Assembly (NCBI GenBank): GCA_048266425.1
Contig: JBLWZN010000001.1
Coordinates: forward strand, 1 to 64,000
Direction of reading: 5' to 3'
DNA: 64,000 nt
From: Cerina sp048266425
GTDB taxonomy: Bacteria; Bacteroidota; Bacteroidia; Flavobacteriales; Flavobacteriaceae
The stretch's first letter is position 1. Every line of letters begins with the position of its first letter. The notes beneath the pieces are model-generated. The model worked only from the letters and a program-made list of their open reading frames with translations, was not told the origin of the DNA and searched no databases. This document shows positions 1 to 8,263 of this stretch, one piece after another. Position numbers and translations under genes: made by a program.

Positions 1-1
1 G

Positions 2-88
2 CACAGTGCGATCAACAAAATGAACCCAGTGGAGTTTGAAAATAAAAAAAGCTGTTTAAAGAAAAAAGAACCAAAAAATGTATATTAA
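2..88 (+). CDS. IS3-family transposase OrfB, C-terminal tail (partial)
   Basis: An open frame enters from the left edge of the window and stops at TAA 86-88. The 28 visible residues begin HSAINKMNPVEFE, which resembles the end of the rve integrase domain of IS3-group transposases (typically HSSLGYxSPxEFE), followed by a lysine-rich tail. Only the C-terminus is visible, so it cannot be said whether the element is intact. The catalytic DDE residues lie outside the window. The assignment rests on one short motif and is moderately secure. Confidence 0.6.
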   Translation, partial: HSAINKMNPVEFENKKSCLKKKEPKNVY

Positions 89-327
89 CAACCAACTAAA
101 ACCAGTCAATGCTATTTAGGCATGGACAAACCCCTTCCCATCAACCATCAACTAACAACCAACAACCAGGAACAAAATCTGCCAACTGCAACTGCCAACT
201 TTTCTAGTTTCGTATTTCTTAAACCTTGAAACTTAAACCTTGAACCCTTCCCATCAACCTTCAACCAAATCTGCCAACTGCAACTGGGAACTGCCAACTT
301 CATTCTAATTTCGTATTTTCCCTGAAC
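89..327. repeat. A/C-rich spacer with imperfect direct duplication
   Basis: No gene is visible. The spacer holds two related blocks, about 131-220 and 245-320. Both start CCCTTCCCATCAACC, continue with AAATCTGCCAACTGCAACTG and end near TTTCGTATTT. Short units such as CAACTGC recur inside each block. Similar A/C-rich text occurs in other spacers of the window (around 19090, 40170 and 61270), so this belongs to a dispersed low-complexity class and is not a coding remnant. Confidence 0.6.
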
Positions 328-3057
328 CTACTTCACGGTGTCCTTTTTCTTTTTACCTCCCAACAATCCTCCCAAAATGTCCTTTGCGGCACTCTCCACC
401 TGATTGCTTTTCGGCTGTACCGAATCTTTTTTGGTTGTCGAGGTGTCTTGGGTTTTCGTATTTCCACCCAGTATGCCGCCAAGGGTTTTTACAACCTCGT
501 CCGAAGTCGTGCTTTCCTCTTTTTTTAATGAATCTTTTTTAGCGGTATTGCTTCCTAGAATGCCCCCAATTAAATCTTTAGCCTTGTCCGTACCTTGGGC
601 CAACAGTTTTTGTTTTTCAACCTCGATAAGCTCTGCGGTAAGTTTTTTGACTCCCGAAGTGAGGTCGGTCGTTACCGTAGGATTGGAATACAATCCTCCA
701 ATACTTGCCGTTACCGGGATGGTCATCGATTTCAACGATTTGTCGTCTATCTTCGCTATCAAACTATTTATTTCCTTGCCCAAATATTTTACGGGAACAT
801 TGATCGTGGCCTGATAGTTCAATTTTTTATCGAAGGTATGGCTCCCCGAAACATCAATGGCGATATCCTGGTAGTCTATGGTAAAGGGCTTTACCTGGAC
901 GGTGCCGTCCTTAAATGCCAATTTGGTCTTAAACCCGTTGAGATGTAACTTATCCAAATCGATGAAATTGAGCTTGCTGTCCAAGGCGGACAATAGGGGG
1001 GAATCACTTGCGTCAATGTTCGTTGTGGTTATTGCGGCCAACACGTTCCCCGATATAGTATTCAGGTCTGGCGTAAAATCATCATTAAGGTTTCCGGATA
1101 TTTGGATATCCGAATTGAAAAGTCCTTGAAGATACCCGGCTATGGGCGCCAAGGCCTTCAACAAATCCAAGGAGGTAAAGGTCTCCGCAATGTTCAACTT
1201 GTCCATCCCCAAGGTCATGGCGAATTCCGGCGTCGCGTTCTTGGTCGAAACTTCCCCGTTAAAGCCCAGTTTGCCATCAAAAATTGAAGACGTCATATTA
1301 CTCAAAATGGCTTTCTCGTCCTTGATCTGTAGGTTGCCCGATACATTTTTTAGGGTTAGGTTATCGTAAATTACCGTGTTGGCCGTTGCGGTTATATTAC
1401 AGTCCAAAAAGGATGGGATTTTTATTTTTTCAGTATTTCCAGATGGAGGGGGAGAGGTGGATTCTTTTTTATTCGATTCTCCGGATTCGGCCACCATAAA
1501 ATCGTTCAGGGAAAAAGTGTTGGATCTCAAATTGAATTTGCCCTCCACTTTTTCATCATTGAACATAAAACCCAACAAGTTGTTCAAAGTTCCGGTGATG
1601 TCAAAATCCGTTTTGCCCGTACTGCCCTTTAGTTCCTTTAATTCTACCGTTTTTGGGGTAAATAATACTTTGGTATTGTCCAATTTTACCACGCTGGGAA
1701 TTTCATCGGACTTGTATTCGAATCCCTGCAGGTCCAAGGTGCCGCTGGTCTTGGTATTTTCATATTGCTTCTTCTCTACGGAAGCCATGTCGAAGGCAGT
1801 AGAAATATCGGCATTTAAAATTCCTTTTAAGTTTAAATCGGAATCTATGGGGTATGCCTTCGATATGTTCGCCAAATTAATCCTTCCATCAACGTTGGCG
1901 CTCACCTTTGGGTTGCCCATTAGTTCCGTTATTTTTGAAGTCGCGTTAAATTTATCCTGATCGATCATAAATGACAATTTCCGAATGTCTACCTCGGTGT
2001 CCTCAACAATCCCGGTAGTATTCGAAATCTGGGTATCTATATGTATGTTGCGAACCGATTTTGGCAGATCTGGATATTGAAAGGAAGCATCGTCGGAATT
2101 TATTGCAATATTGAAGCGCGGGATATGCTCCTCGTCCACAATGCCTTTAAATTCCCCTACCACCGTAAAATTCCCACTGGTTTTAACTTGTTGGATATCT
2201 TTGGAGTACACCTCCGGAATTACGGCCAAGAAGTTCTTGAAATCCGAGGATGGGGTTTTAAAGTTGAGGTCGACTTCCTGATTGTCGTCGTTCAGTTTTA
2301 TAAACCCCTCAAAAACCAAGGGAAGTTGATTCAACAATAATTCGTTCTTTAGAAAAGAGTATTTGTTCTGGTTAAGATCTACCCCGATCAAGGCATCCCA
2401 TTGTATCTTGTTCTTGTTCAGGTAATTGGTGCTATCCATTTCAAAAGTGACCAGGGCATTGGTATGGGTGTCCAGTTCCGAGGTCTCGGCGGAAAGATCG
2501 CCCTTTCCCGAGTGATCCATATTTAAAATTTCCAGATTTATTCCAGAGTCCTGGTCGTCATATTTTATGGTAGACTTGTTTATTTCGTACGACTGCAAGG
2601 AGAAAACAAAATTGTTATCGGTTGCTTGGCTGGCATTATTCGTGTTTTGTGATTCCTTGGTTACATCGTAGTTGGCGTTTCCATCTTTGTCGACTTTTAT
2701 ATTTAGCAGGGCATTATCAACGCTCAATCTCGTGATATTGATCGGTTCGTTGGCACCTTTAAATAGTTCCTTTATGGACATGTTCAGGGTTACTTCCTTG
2801 GATGCAAAGAGGGTGTCCCCTTCAAATGGCGCCTTGTTGATCAAGGAGATGTCATTTAATTTTAAAGTGGCTTGTGGAAAACTACTGAACAAGGTAAGGT
2901 CTGCATCGGCAAAGTCGAAAGTGGCATTGATGCTGCCGTTGACCTTGTTTTTTATTATGTCCGCAATCTTTCCCTTTAGAAAAAATGGTGCGGCAATCAA
3001 TAATCCGATAAAAAGCAATAATATAATCCCTGTAATCTTAAAAATTTTCTTTTTCAT
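328..3057 (-). CDS. AsmA-like envelope protein
   Basis: Protein of about 909 residues when started at the ATG at 3057 (MKKKIFKITG); an ATG at 3066 is equally possible, and the frame is open upstream to 3147. One membrane segment follows a short lysine-rich N-terminus, giving an N-in anchor with a long extracytoplasmic part rich in beta-strand-type sequence. This is the layout of AsmA/YhdP-family proteins, which are thought to act in outer-membrane lipid homeostasis; that role is family knowledge. Near the C-terminus a motif GGILG/GGLLGG recurs three times between lysine- and threonine-rich linkers. The gene stands alone, with a repeat-rich spacer upstream. Confidence 0.8.
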   Translation of the reverse strand: MKKKIFKITGIILLLFIGLLIAAPFFLKGKIADIIKNKVNGSINATFDFADADLTLFSSFPQATLKLNDISLINKAPFEGDTLFASKEVTLNMSIKELFKGANEPINITRLSVDNALLNIKVDKDGNANYDVTKESQNTNNASQATDNNFVFSLQSYEINKSTIKYDDQDSGINLEILNMDHSGKGDLSAETSELDTHTNALVTFEMDSTNYLNKNKIQWDALIGVDLNQNKYSFLKNELLLNQLPLVFEGFIKLNDDNQEVDLNFKTPSSDFKNFLAVIPEVYSKDIQQVKTSGNFTVVGEFKGIVDEEHIPRFNIAINSDDASFQYPDLPKSVRNIHIDTQISNTTGIVEDTEVDIRKLSFMIDQDKFNATSKITELMGNPKVSANVDGRINLANISKAYPIDSDLNLKGILNADISTAFDMASVEKKQYENTKTSGTLDLQGFEYKSDEIPSVVKLDNTKVLFTPKTVELKELKGSTGKTDFDITGTLNNLLGFMFNDEKVEGKFNLRSNTFSLNDFMVAESGESNKKESTSPPPSGNTEKIKIPSFLDCNITATANTVIYDNLTLKNVSGNLQIKDEKAILSNMTSSIFDGKLGFNGEVSTKNATPEFAMTLGMDKLNIAETFTSLDLLKALAPIAGYLQGLFNSDIQISGNLNDDFTPDLNTISGNVLAAITTTNIDASDSPLLSALDSKLNFIDLDKLHLNGFKTKLAFKDGTVQVKPFTIDYQDIAIDVSGSHTFDKKLNYQATINVPVKYLGKEINSLIAKIDDKSLKSMTIPVTASIGGLYSNPTVTTDLTSGVKKLTAELIEVEKQKLLAQGTDKAKDLIGGILGSNTAKKDSLKKEESTTSDEVVKTLGGILGGNTKTQDTSTTKKDSVQPKSNQVESAAKDILGGLLGGKKKKDTVK

Positions 3058-3144
3058 ATGTTTCATAATAGATATAATATTAACGATGTGCTTGGGGCAA
3101 TGTTGTATTAGGATGCACGAACAATGATCCGCAGAGTTAAGAAT

Positions 3145-3165
3145 CAAGAGCCAAGAGCCAAGACC
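3145..3165. repeat. Tandem heptamer CAAGAGC x3
   Basis: Three adjacent 7-bp units, two CAAGAGC and one CAAGACC, lie in the spacer between the AsmA-like gene and the transporter gene. It is a short member of the 7-8 bp tandem-repeat class seen elsewhere in this window. Confidence 0.6.
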
Positions 3166-3310
3166 TTTTGAATTTTTAAATAGATATGTTCAAGTTGGAA
3201 AATTTGTTGAGATCGTGATAATTCAGATTAAGGATATTTAGTCCTACTTCGTTCTGATTCTATTATCTAACAAGCTTCATAAACAGCGGATATTTAACAT
3301 ATTGATTTTT

Positions 3311-3342
3311 CATAAACTCATAAACCTATAAACCCATAAACT
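3311..3342. repeat. Tandem octamer CATAAACY x4
   Basis: Four 8-bp units: CATAAACT, CATAAACC, TATAAACC, CATAAACT. The reverse complement of the same octamer forms another four-copy array at 51552-51583. Nothing else is visible in the 3148-3409 spacer. Confidence 0.65.
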
Positions 3343-3409
3343 AATCCATCAATGTTCGCAATCACTAACCACAGGGTCGGATGAGGGACTTGGCTATTAA
3401 ATCTTACGA

Positions 3410-4120
3410 TTAAACTTCCAGTTCAATTTCCTCGCCAATGGCTAAATTAAAGCGCTTTCTAAGGGTATATACGAAGAAATAGAGAAAAGGGGTGTCCAAC
3501 ATGGCAATAAAAACCTTAAAACAGAAACCGCTAACAATCAGTCCAAAATACATGCTCCAAGGAATTACACCAAAAACACACATTAAGCTCACTACGGTAA
3601 AGGTGTCGATGAACTGGGAGGAAAATGTTGAAAAATTGTTCCTGATCCACAGATATCTGCTATTTGTAAGCCTTTTCCAGTAATGGTAAATGGCAATGTC
3701 TACGTATTGGGCAAAAAGATAGGCGATCATTGAGGCCAGTACGGCGATAGGCGAAAGGGCAAATACGCTATGGAACATCCCGTCGCTTACCGGGGATTCC
3801 GGGATTGCAGGAACATAATTGGCCAAAAGAACGATTCCCATAGAAAAGAAGGAAGCGAAAATACCAGCGGTTACAATTTGGTTCGCCTTTTTTGCCCCGT
3901 AGATCTCGGAAACTAGATCGGTGATCAAAAAAGTTATTGGATAGGGCAAAACTCCTACCGAAATGACGAAAAGCGGCGCTCCCAAAATGGTGACATCCCC
4001 AAAAGGGTGCCAATAGAAAAATTTTTGAAAAATGAGATTGGAAACTACAAGCGCGGTAATAAAGAGGGCTCCGAGATACAAATAGATTTTATATGCGTGT
4101 TTCCTGTCCTTTAAGGTCAT
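3410..4120 (-). CDS. Queuosine precursor transporter (VUT/YhhQ family)
   Basis: Integral membrane protein of about 236 residues with roughly six hydrophobic segments. The motif ITDLVSEIYGAKKA near the second and third segments is the VUT/YhhQ signature; this family imports queuine-type bases (preQ0/preQ1) for tRNA queuosine synthesis. The start is placed at the ATG at 4120 (MTLKDRKHAYKIY); a start at 4150 would add ten residues. Other queuosine genes are not visible nearby. The family call is secure, the exact substrate is inferred. Confidence 0.85.
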   Translation of the reverse strand: MTLKDRKHAYKIYLYLGALFITALVVSNLIFQKFFYWHPFGDVTILGAPLFVISVGVLPYPITFLITDLVSEIYGAKKANQIVTAGIFASFFSMGIVLLANYVPAIPESPVSDGMFHSVFALSPIAVLASMIAYLFAQYVDIAIYHYWKRLTNSRYLWIRNNFSTFSSQFIDTFTVVSLMCVFGVIPWSMYFGLIVSGFCFKVFIAMLDTPFLYFFVYTLRKRFNLAIGEEIELEV

Positions 4121-4259
4121 TGTTTGATTGGTATTAAGTAGTTGGTACAAGGTATCAAGCAGTCTCGAAATCCTTACTAGATTTTTATTTTGAACGTTCC
4201 AGGGTTTTCCGATTTTATTGCCAAATACTCATTACTCAATACTTTGTACTTCAAAAAAT

Positions 4260-6020
4260 CTATTTGATATCCAGCGCAAACGGCATTCTAGCCTGCACGC
4301 CTTTTTGCTGTATTGCCGATTTTATTTGCTTAAGGATGGTGTAGGCCTCTTCCCCGATTTCCTCTTGAACCATACTCTCCCTGCTTTCCGAGCTGCTGCC
4401 CTGCATATCTTCCATAAATCGTTCGAAACCCGATTTGTATTTCGGAAATTTCTTGATGCCGTAGTTCTCCAGTCCGGCCATGGAAGCCGCTTCCTCGATG
4501 GCATCATCCAAGTTGCCCAATTCGTCTACCAATCCCAATCGCTTGGCATCTGTACCGCTCCAGACCCGGCCCTGGGCCAGACTGTCCGCTTGGGCAACCG
4601 TAATGTTCCTGCCTTCGGCTACACGGCTTAAAAAAGTATCATAAGTACCTTCTACGCTTTCACGGACAACCGATCTAAATTGATCGGACATGGGTTCAAA
4701 AAGAGAGTAATCTACAGAGTTCTCGTTGGTGCCTACCTGGTCCGAATGTATTCCTATTTTTTTTGCCAGGCCGCTCAAATTGGGAATTGTGCCAAAAACC
4801 CCGATGGATCCGGTTATCGTTGTAGGCTCTGCAAAAATCTTATCCGCACCTACGGAAATGTAATAACCGCCAGAAGCCGCAACGTCGCCCATAGAGACCA
4901 CCACAGGTTTAACCTCTTTGGTCCGTTCAATTTCCCTCCAAATGATATCGGACGTAAGTGCGCTTCCCCCTGGGGAATTCACGCGAAACACAATGGCCTT
5001 GACCTCGTCGTCTTCCCTTGCTTTTTTCAACGCTTCGTTGATGACTCCCTGTCCTATAACATTGGGTCCTCCTTCCCCGTATATTATTTCACCTTGGGCA
5101 TAGATAACTGCAATCTTTTCCTTTCCCGTGCTGATTTTCTTAAGGTTGGAAAATGTGATATAATCCTTAAGTTCTATAGTGTTTAAATCGTCATCGTTGT
5201 TGAGGCCTACGGCCTTCTTTAGTTTGGCCTCGTACTGGTCATAAAAGAGGGTATCGTCGACCAAGCCCGATTCCACCGCCATTTTTGGGGTACGTCCACC
5301 CAAGGTATCGGCAATCCTGTTAAGGTTCTCCGGGCTAATGTTTCTTTCGTTGGAAATGTCCGAAACCAGGGAGTTCCATAGCGATCCTATCAGTTCGGAT
5401 ATCTGCGTTCTGTTGGCTTCGCTCATCTCGTTGGACAGGAAAGGCTCCACGGCGCTTTTGTATTTTCCATGACGGATGACTTCCATCTTGATACCTGTTT
5501 TGTCCTGCAAGTCCTTGAAAAAGAGCACTTCAGAGGATAATCCCTTAAAAATGAGCCCCCCAACCGGATTGATAAAAAGACTATCGGCCACGCTGGATAG
5601 ATAATAGTCCTTTTGCAAATAGTAATCGCTATAGGAATAAACGAATTTTCCTGCTTCCTTAAAATCTTCCAACGCCATTCGGATCTCCTTGGTCTGGGCC
5701 CAACCGGCAAGCAAGTAATTGCCGTTGATGCTTATACCCTCGATATTGTCGTCATTTTTGGCCACTTGGATAGCATGTAAAATGGCATCCAAACCTTGGG
5801 CTTTCTGGAAAAATCCTGTAAAGGGATCGGATCCATCGTCCCCGGTATAGTCATTTATGGGTTTTTGTAGCTGTAGTTCCAGGACCGAATTGTTTTTAAC
5901 GACCACGGTTTCTTCCATGTTCCCCAAAAGGCTAATGAAAATTATAAACATGAAAAAGCAGATGCCGAAGGCTATAAGGCAACCGATAATGGCAGCCAAC
6001 AGGTTTCTTAGAAAATTCAT
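4260..6020 (-). CDS. sppA: Signal peptide peptidase SppA, 67K type
   Basis: Serine protease of 586 residues with an N-terminal membrane anchor (residues about 8-33) and two tandem S49 peptidase repeats, the long Gram-negative form that degrades cleaved signal peptides at the membrane. In the first repeat HGKYKSAVEPF carries the likely catalytic lysine, K188. In the second repeat GDVAASGGYYIS carries the likely nucleophile, S383. This split Lys/Ser arrangement matches E. coli SppA, which works as a tetramer. Length is close to the E. coli enzyme (618). A good promoter lies 25 bases upstream of the start. The gene is monocistronic as far as can be seen. Confidence 0.93.
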   Translation of the reverse strand: MNFLRNLLAAIIGCLIAFGICFFMFIIFISLLGNMEETVVVKNNSVLELQLQKPINDYTGDDGSDPFTGFFQKAQGLDAILHAIQVAKNDDNIEGISINGNYLLAGWAQTKEIRMALEDFKEAGKFVYSYSDYYLQKDYYLSSVADSLFINPVGGLIFKGLSSEVLFFKDLQDKTGIKMEVIRHGKYKSAVEPFLSNEMSEANRTQISELIGSLWNSLVSDISNERNISPENLNRIADTLGGRTPKMAVESGLVDDTLFYDQYEAKLKKAVGLNNDDDLNTIELKDYITFSNLKKISTGKEKIAVIYAQGEIIYGEGGPNVIGQGVINEALKKAREDDEVKAIVFRVNSPGGSALTSDIIWREIERTKEVKPVVVSMGDVAASGGYYISVGADKIFAEPTTITGSIGVFGTIPNLSGLAKKIGIHSDQVGTNENSVDYSLFEPMSDQFRSVVRESVEGTYDTFLSRVAEGRNITVAQADSLAQGRVWSGTDAKRLGLVDELGNLDDAIEEAASMAGLENYGIKKFPKYKSGFERFMEDMQGSSSESRESMVQEEIGEEAYTILKQIKSAIQQKGVQARMPFALDIK

Positions 6021-6044
6021 TCAAATGAAAATTAATATTCGCAC

Positions 6045-6072
6045 CAAATATAACCATAAAGCTTAAGTCCAA
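6045..6072 (-). promoter_or_regulatory. sppA promoter
   Basis: Read on the minus strand: TTG at 6072-6070, 17 bases, then TATATTTG at 6052-6045. This matches the Bacteroidota primary sigma factor consensus TTG-N17-19-TAnnTTTG exactly and would start transcription about 18 bases before the sppA start codon. Confidence 0.75.
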
Positions 6073-6177
6073 GTGTCAATTTCAATTTCAAATACCAAAA
6101 ATTATGGGGCTTAATTTGAACTCCCGGAAATTATTTCTCCCCAAATGGATTTCTTTTGTTTAATTTGTTTCCTCAAA

Positions 6178-7323
6178 ATGAAAACTACGGAAACCGCATA
6201 TATTTCCTTGGGCAGCAATCTAGGGGATAGGTTGAGCAACTTACAAAATGCCTTGTTTTTGATCCAGAAGAGCACTGGGGATATTACTGGGATTTCCCCT
6301 GTTTACCAAACCCCGGCTTGGGGCTTTGAAGGTGGTGATTTTCTCAACGCCTGTTTGGCATTGGAAACGGGAATTGCCCCCGAGGATTTAATGGATATGC
6401 TACTCGGGATAGAGACCAAACTTGGACGGGAGCGTAGCGAAGAAAAGGGCTATCAGCCAAGGACAATAGATTTGGATATATTGTTTTACGGGAATGAAAT
6501 TCTCCGGTCCGAACATCTGACCGTTCCACACCCCCAATTGGAAAAGAGAAAATTTGTACTAAAGCCTATGTCGGACATAGCTCCCCAACTTTACCATCCC
6601 GTATTGGCCAAGGACATGAGAAATCTATTGCAGGAATGCAGGGATGACAGCGTTCTTGCCAAAACCAAATACAAGCTTTATAAGAATAGGGAGCAATTGT
6701 TTTCCAAAATTCAATTTATGGCTATTGAAGGGAATATCGGGGCAGGTAAAACCACCTTGGCCAGTAAAATCGCGACCGACTTTAATGCGAAATTGATTTT
6801 GGAGCGTTTTGCGGATAATCCTTTTTTGCCAAAATTCTATGAAGACCAAAGTCGATATGCCTTTCCTTTGGAAATGTCATTTTTGGCCGATAGGTACCAA
6901 CAATTTACGGATGATACTTCCCAGTTTGATTTGTTCAAAAAGTTTATGATAAGCGATTACGATATTTATAAATCGCTCATATTTGCAAAAGTCACCCTTC
7001 AGGCCGAAGAGTTTGCCCTTTATCGCAGGGTTTTTGATTTTATGTACAAGGAAGTCAAGAAGCCTGATGTTTACGTGTTTCTATATCAGGGTCCCGAACG
7101 CTTGTTGGAGAATATCAAAAAAAGGGGCAGGGATTATGAACGAAATATATCCCAGGAGTATTTGGAGAAAATAAACCAGGGTTATATGGAATTTTTAAAG
7201 AGTCGTGCGGACCGAAATTGCATCGTCATTGATCTGGAGGAATATGATTTTGTGGCATCCAAGGAAGATTATGAAAAAGTCTTGACCAAAATCCAAAATT
7301 TTATTGTCAACCTGACACTTTAA
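6178..7323 (+). CDS. folK: HPPK (FolK) fused to deoxynucleoside kinase
   Basis: Bifunctional protein of 381 residues from the ATG at 6178 (MKTTETAYISLGSN); an in-frame ATG at 6145 is less likely. Residues about 1-160 are 2-amino-4-hydroxy-6-hydroxymethyldihydropteridine pyrophosphokinase, shown by LGSNLGDR and the signature RTIDLDILFYG; it catalyses an early step of folate synthesis. From about residue 180 comes a deoxynucleoside kinase with P-loop GNIGAGKTT and the substrate-site motif ERFADNPFLPKFY, for salvage of deoxynucleosides. The fusion recurs in Flavobacteriia from memory and couples two one-carbon/nucleotide functions. Both domains appear intact. A UUCG-loop terminator follows. Confidence 0.92.
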   Translation: MKTTETAYISLGSNLGDRLSNLQNALFLIQKSTGDITGISPVYQTPAWGFEGGDFLNACLALETGIAPEDLMDMLLGIETKLGRERSEEKGYQPRTIDLDILFYGNEILRSEHLTVPHPQLEKRKFVLKPMSDIAPQLYHPVLAKDMRNLLQECRDDSVLAKTKYKLYKNREQLFSKIQFMAIEGNIGAGKTTLASKIATDFNAKLILERFADNPFLPKFYEDQSRYAFPLEMSFLADRYQQFTDDTSQFDLFKKFMISDYDIYKSLIFAKVTLQAEEFALYRRVFDFMYKEVKKPDVYVFLYQGPERLLENIKKRGRDYERNISQEYLEKINQGYMEFLKSRADRNCIVIDLEEYDFVASKEDYEKVLTKIQNFIVNLTL

Positions 7324-7417
7324 GATATTTTTCACATTTTTTCTTGCAAATTACGAACCGATTTACTTAATTGCACCCGCAAAACAGCAAACTAACTAAC
7401 TCAAACTATATATCCTG

Positions 7418-7441
7418 CCCAACTTCGGTTGGGTTTTTTTT
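7418..7441 (+). terminator. Intrinsic terminator with UUCG tetraloop
   Basis: Stem CCCAAC (7418-7423), loop TTCG, stem GTTGGG (7428-7433), then eight T. It lies 95 bases after the folK-dNK stop, in a spacer that has no other gene. It may end the folK transcript or a short independent RNA. Confidence 0.85.
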
Positions 7442-7560
7442 GTCCCCTCCCCAAGCTGTGACATGGTGCAGTTCCTTACAAAGTCTTCAAAAATAAAGGA
7501 AAAAAGACCATTTACAGTACGTAGTTCTAGGGAGCCAAAATATAAACGAAGGGGATTTCT

Positions 7561-8097
7561 TTATCGAACGCTATTTATTTTCGACCAAATATCCCAGACC
7601 GTTATGCCAACGCTTACGGCAATATTGAGGGAATGTTTGGTGCCGTATTGGGGAATTTCCAATACTCCATCACATACCGACACCACTTCCTGGGATACCC
7701 CTTTTACCTCGTTGCCGAACACTAATGCAATTTTCATTGCGGGTTCCACCCTAAAATCATTGAGCATTATCGCGTTTTCGGCCTGCTCCACGGCCAATGT
7801 ATGGTACCCTTGGGATTGGAGGTTTTCTATAAGGCTTCTGGTATCCTCCCAATATTCCCATGACATGCTTTCGGTTGCTCCAAGTGCGGTCTTATGGATA
7901 TCCTTATGGGGGGGAGTGGCCGTGATACCACATAGGTATATCTTCTCCAGCAAAAATGCATCGGCGGTTCTAAAGACCGAGCCAATATTGTTGAGACTGC
8001 GGATATTGTCCAAAACTAGGACCAGTGGAGCCTTATCTGCCTGTTTAAATCCGTCAACGTCCAATCTGTCCAGCTCGCTGTTCTTTAATTTTCTCAT
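7561..8097 (-). CDS. TrmH/SpoU-family RNA 2'-O-methyltransferase
   Basis: SPOUT-fold methyltransferase of 178 residues using S-adenosylmethionine on tRNA or rRNA ribose. The three family motifs are present in order: NIRSLNNIGSVFRTADAF (motif 1, catalytic Arg), ALVFGNEVKGVS (motif 2) and EIPQYGTKHSLNIAVSVG (motif 3, which forms the trefoil knot). The protein is short, consisting of the catalytic domain only with no L30e-like RNA-binding extension. The exact target nucleotide cannot be read from the sequence. It is divergent from mutS. Confidence 0.88.
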   Translation of the reverse strand: MRKLKNSELDRLDVDGFKQADKAPLVLVLDNIRSLNNIGSVFRTADAFLLEKIYLCGITATPPHKDIHKTALGATESMSWEYWEDTRSLIENLQSQGYHTLAVEQAENAIMLNDFRVEPAMKIALVFGNEVKGVSQEVVSVCDGVLEIPQYGTKHSLNIAVSVGITVWDIWSKINSVR

Positions 8098-8263
8098 AGC
8101 GATATATCAATAATACTTGTCAAAGTTGAATTGAGACCCCGCAAAGTGGCGGGGTTAATTCGAACATCCTAATTTCTACAATTAGGGTTCTCATTAACTT
8201 ATCCCAAAATATCAACAAAGGTTTAAATTCCCTTGGGAAAATGGTATTTTCGTTGTTATTCCG

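Noticed and set aside
2672..3127. Plus-strand frame of 151 residues opposite the AsmA-like gene
   Set aside because: It overlaps the signal-anchor coding part of the minus-strand gene and has no independent support.
8132..8155. Hairpin ACCCCGC/GCGGGGT before mutS considered as a terminator
   Set aside because: Neither strand has a T run after the stem.
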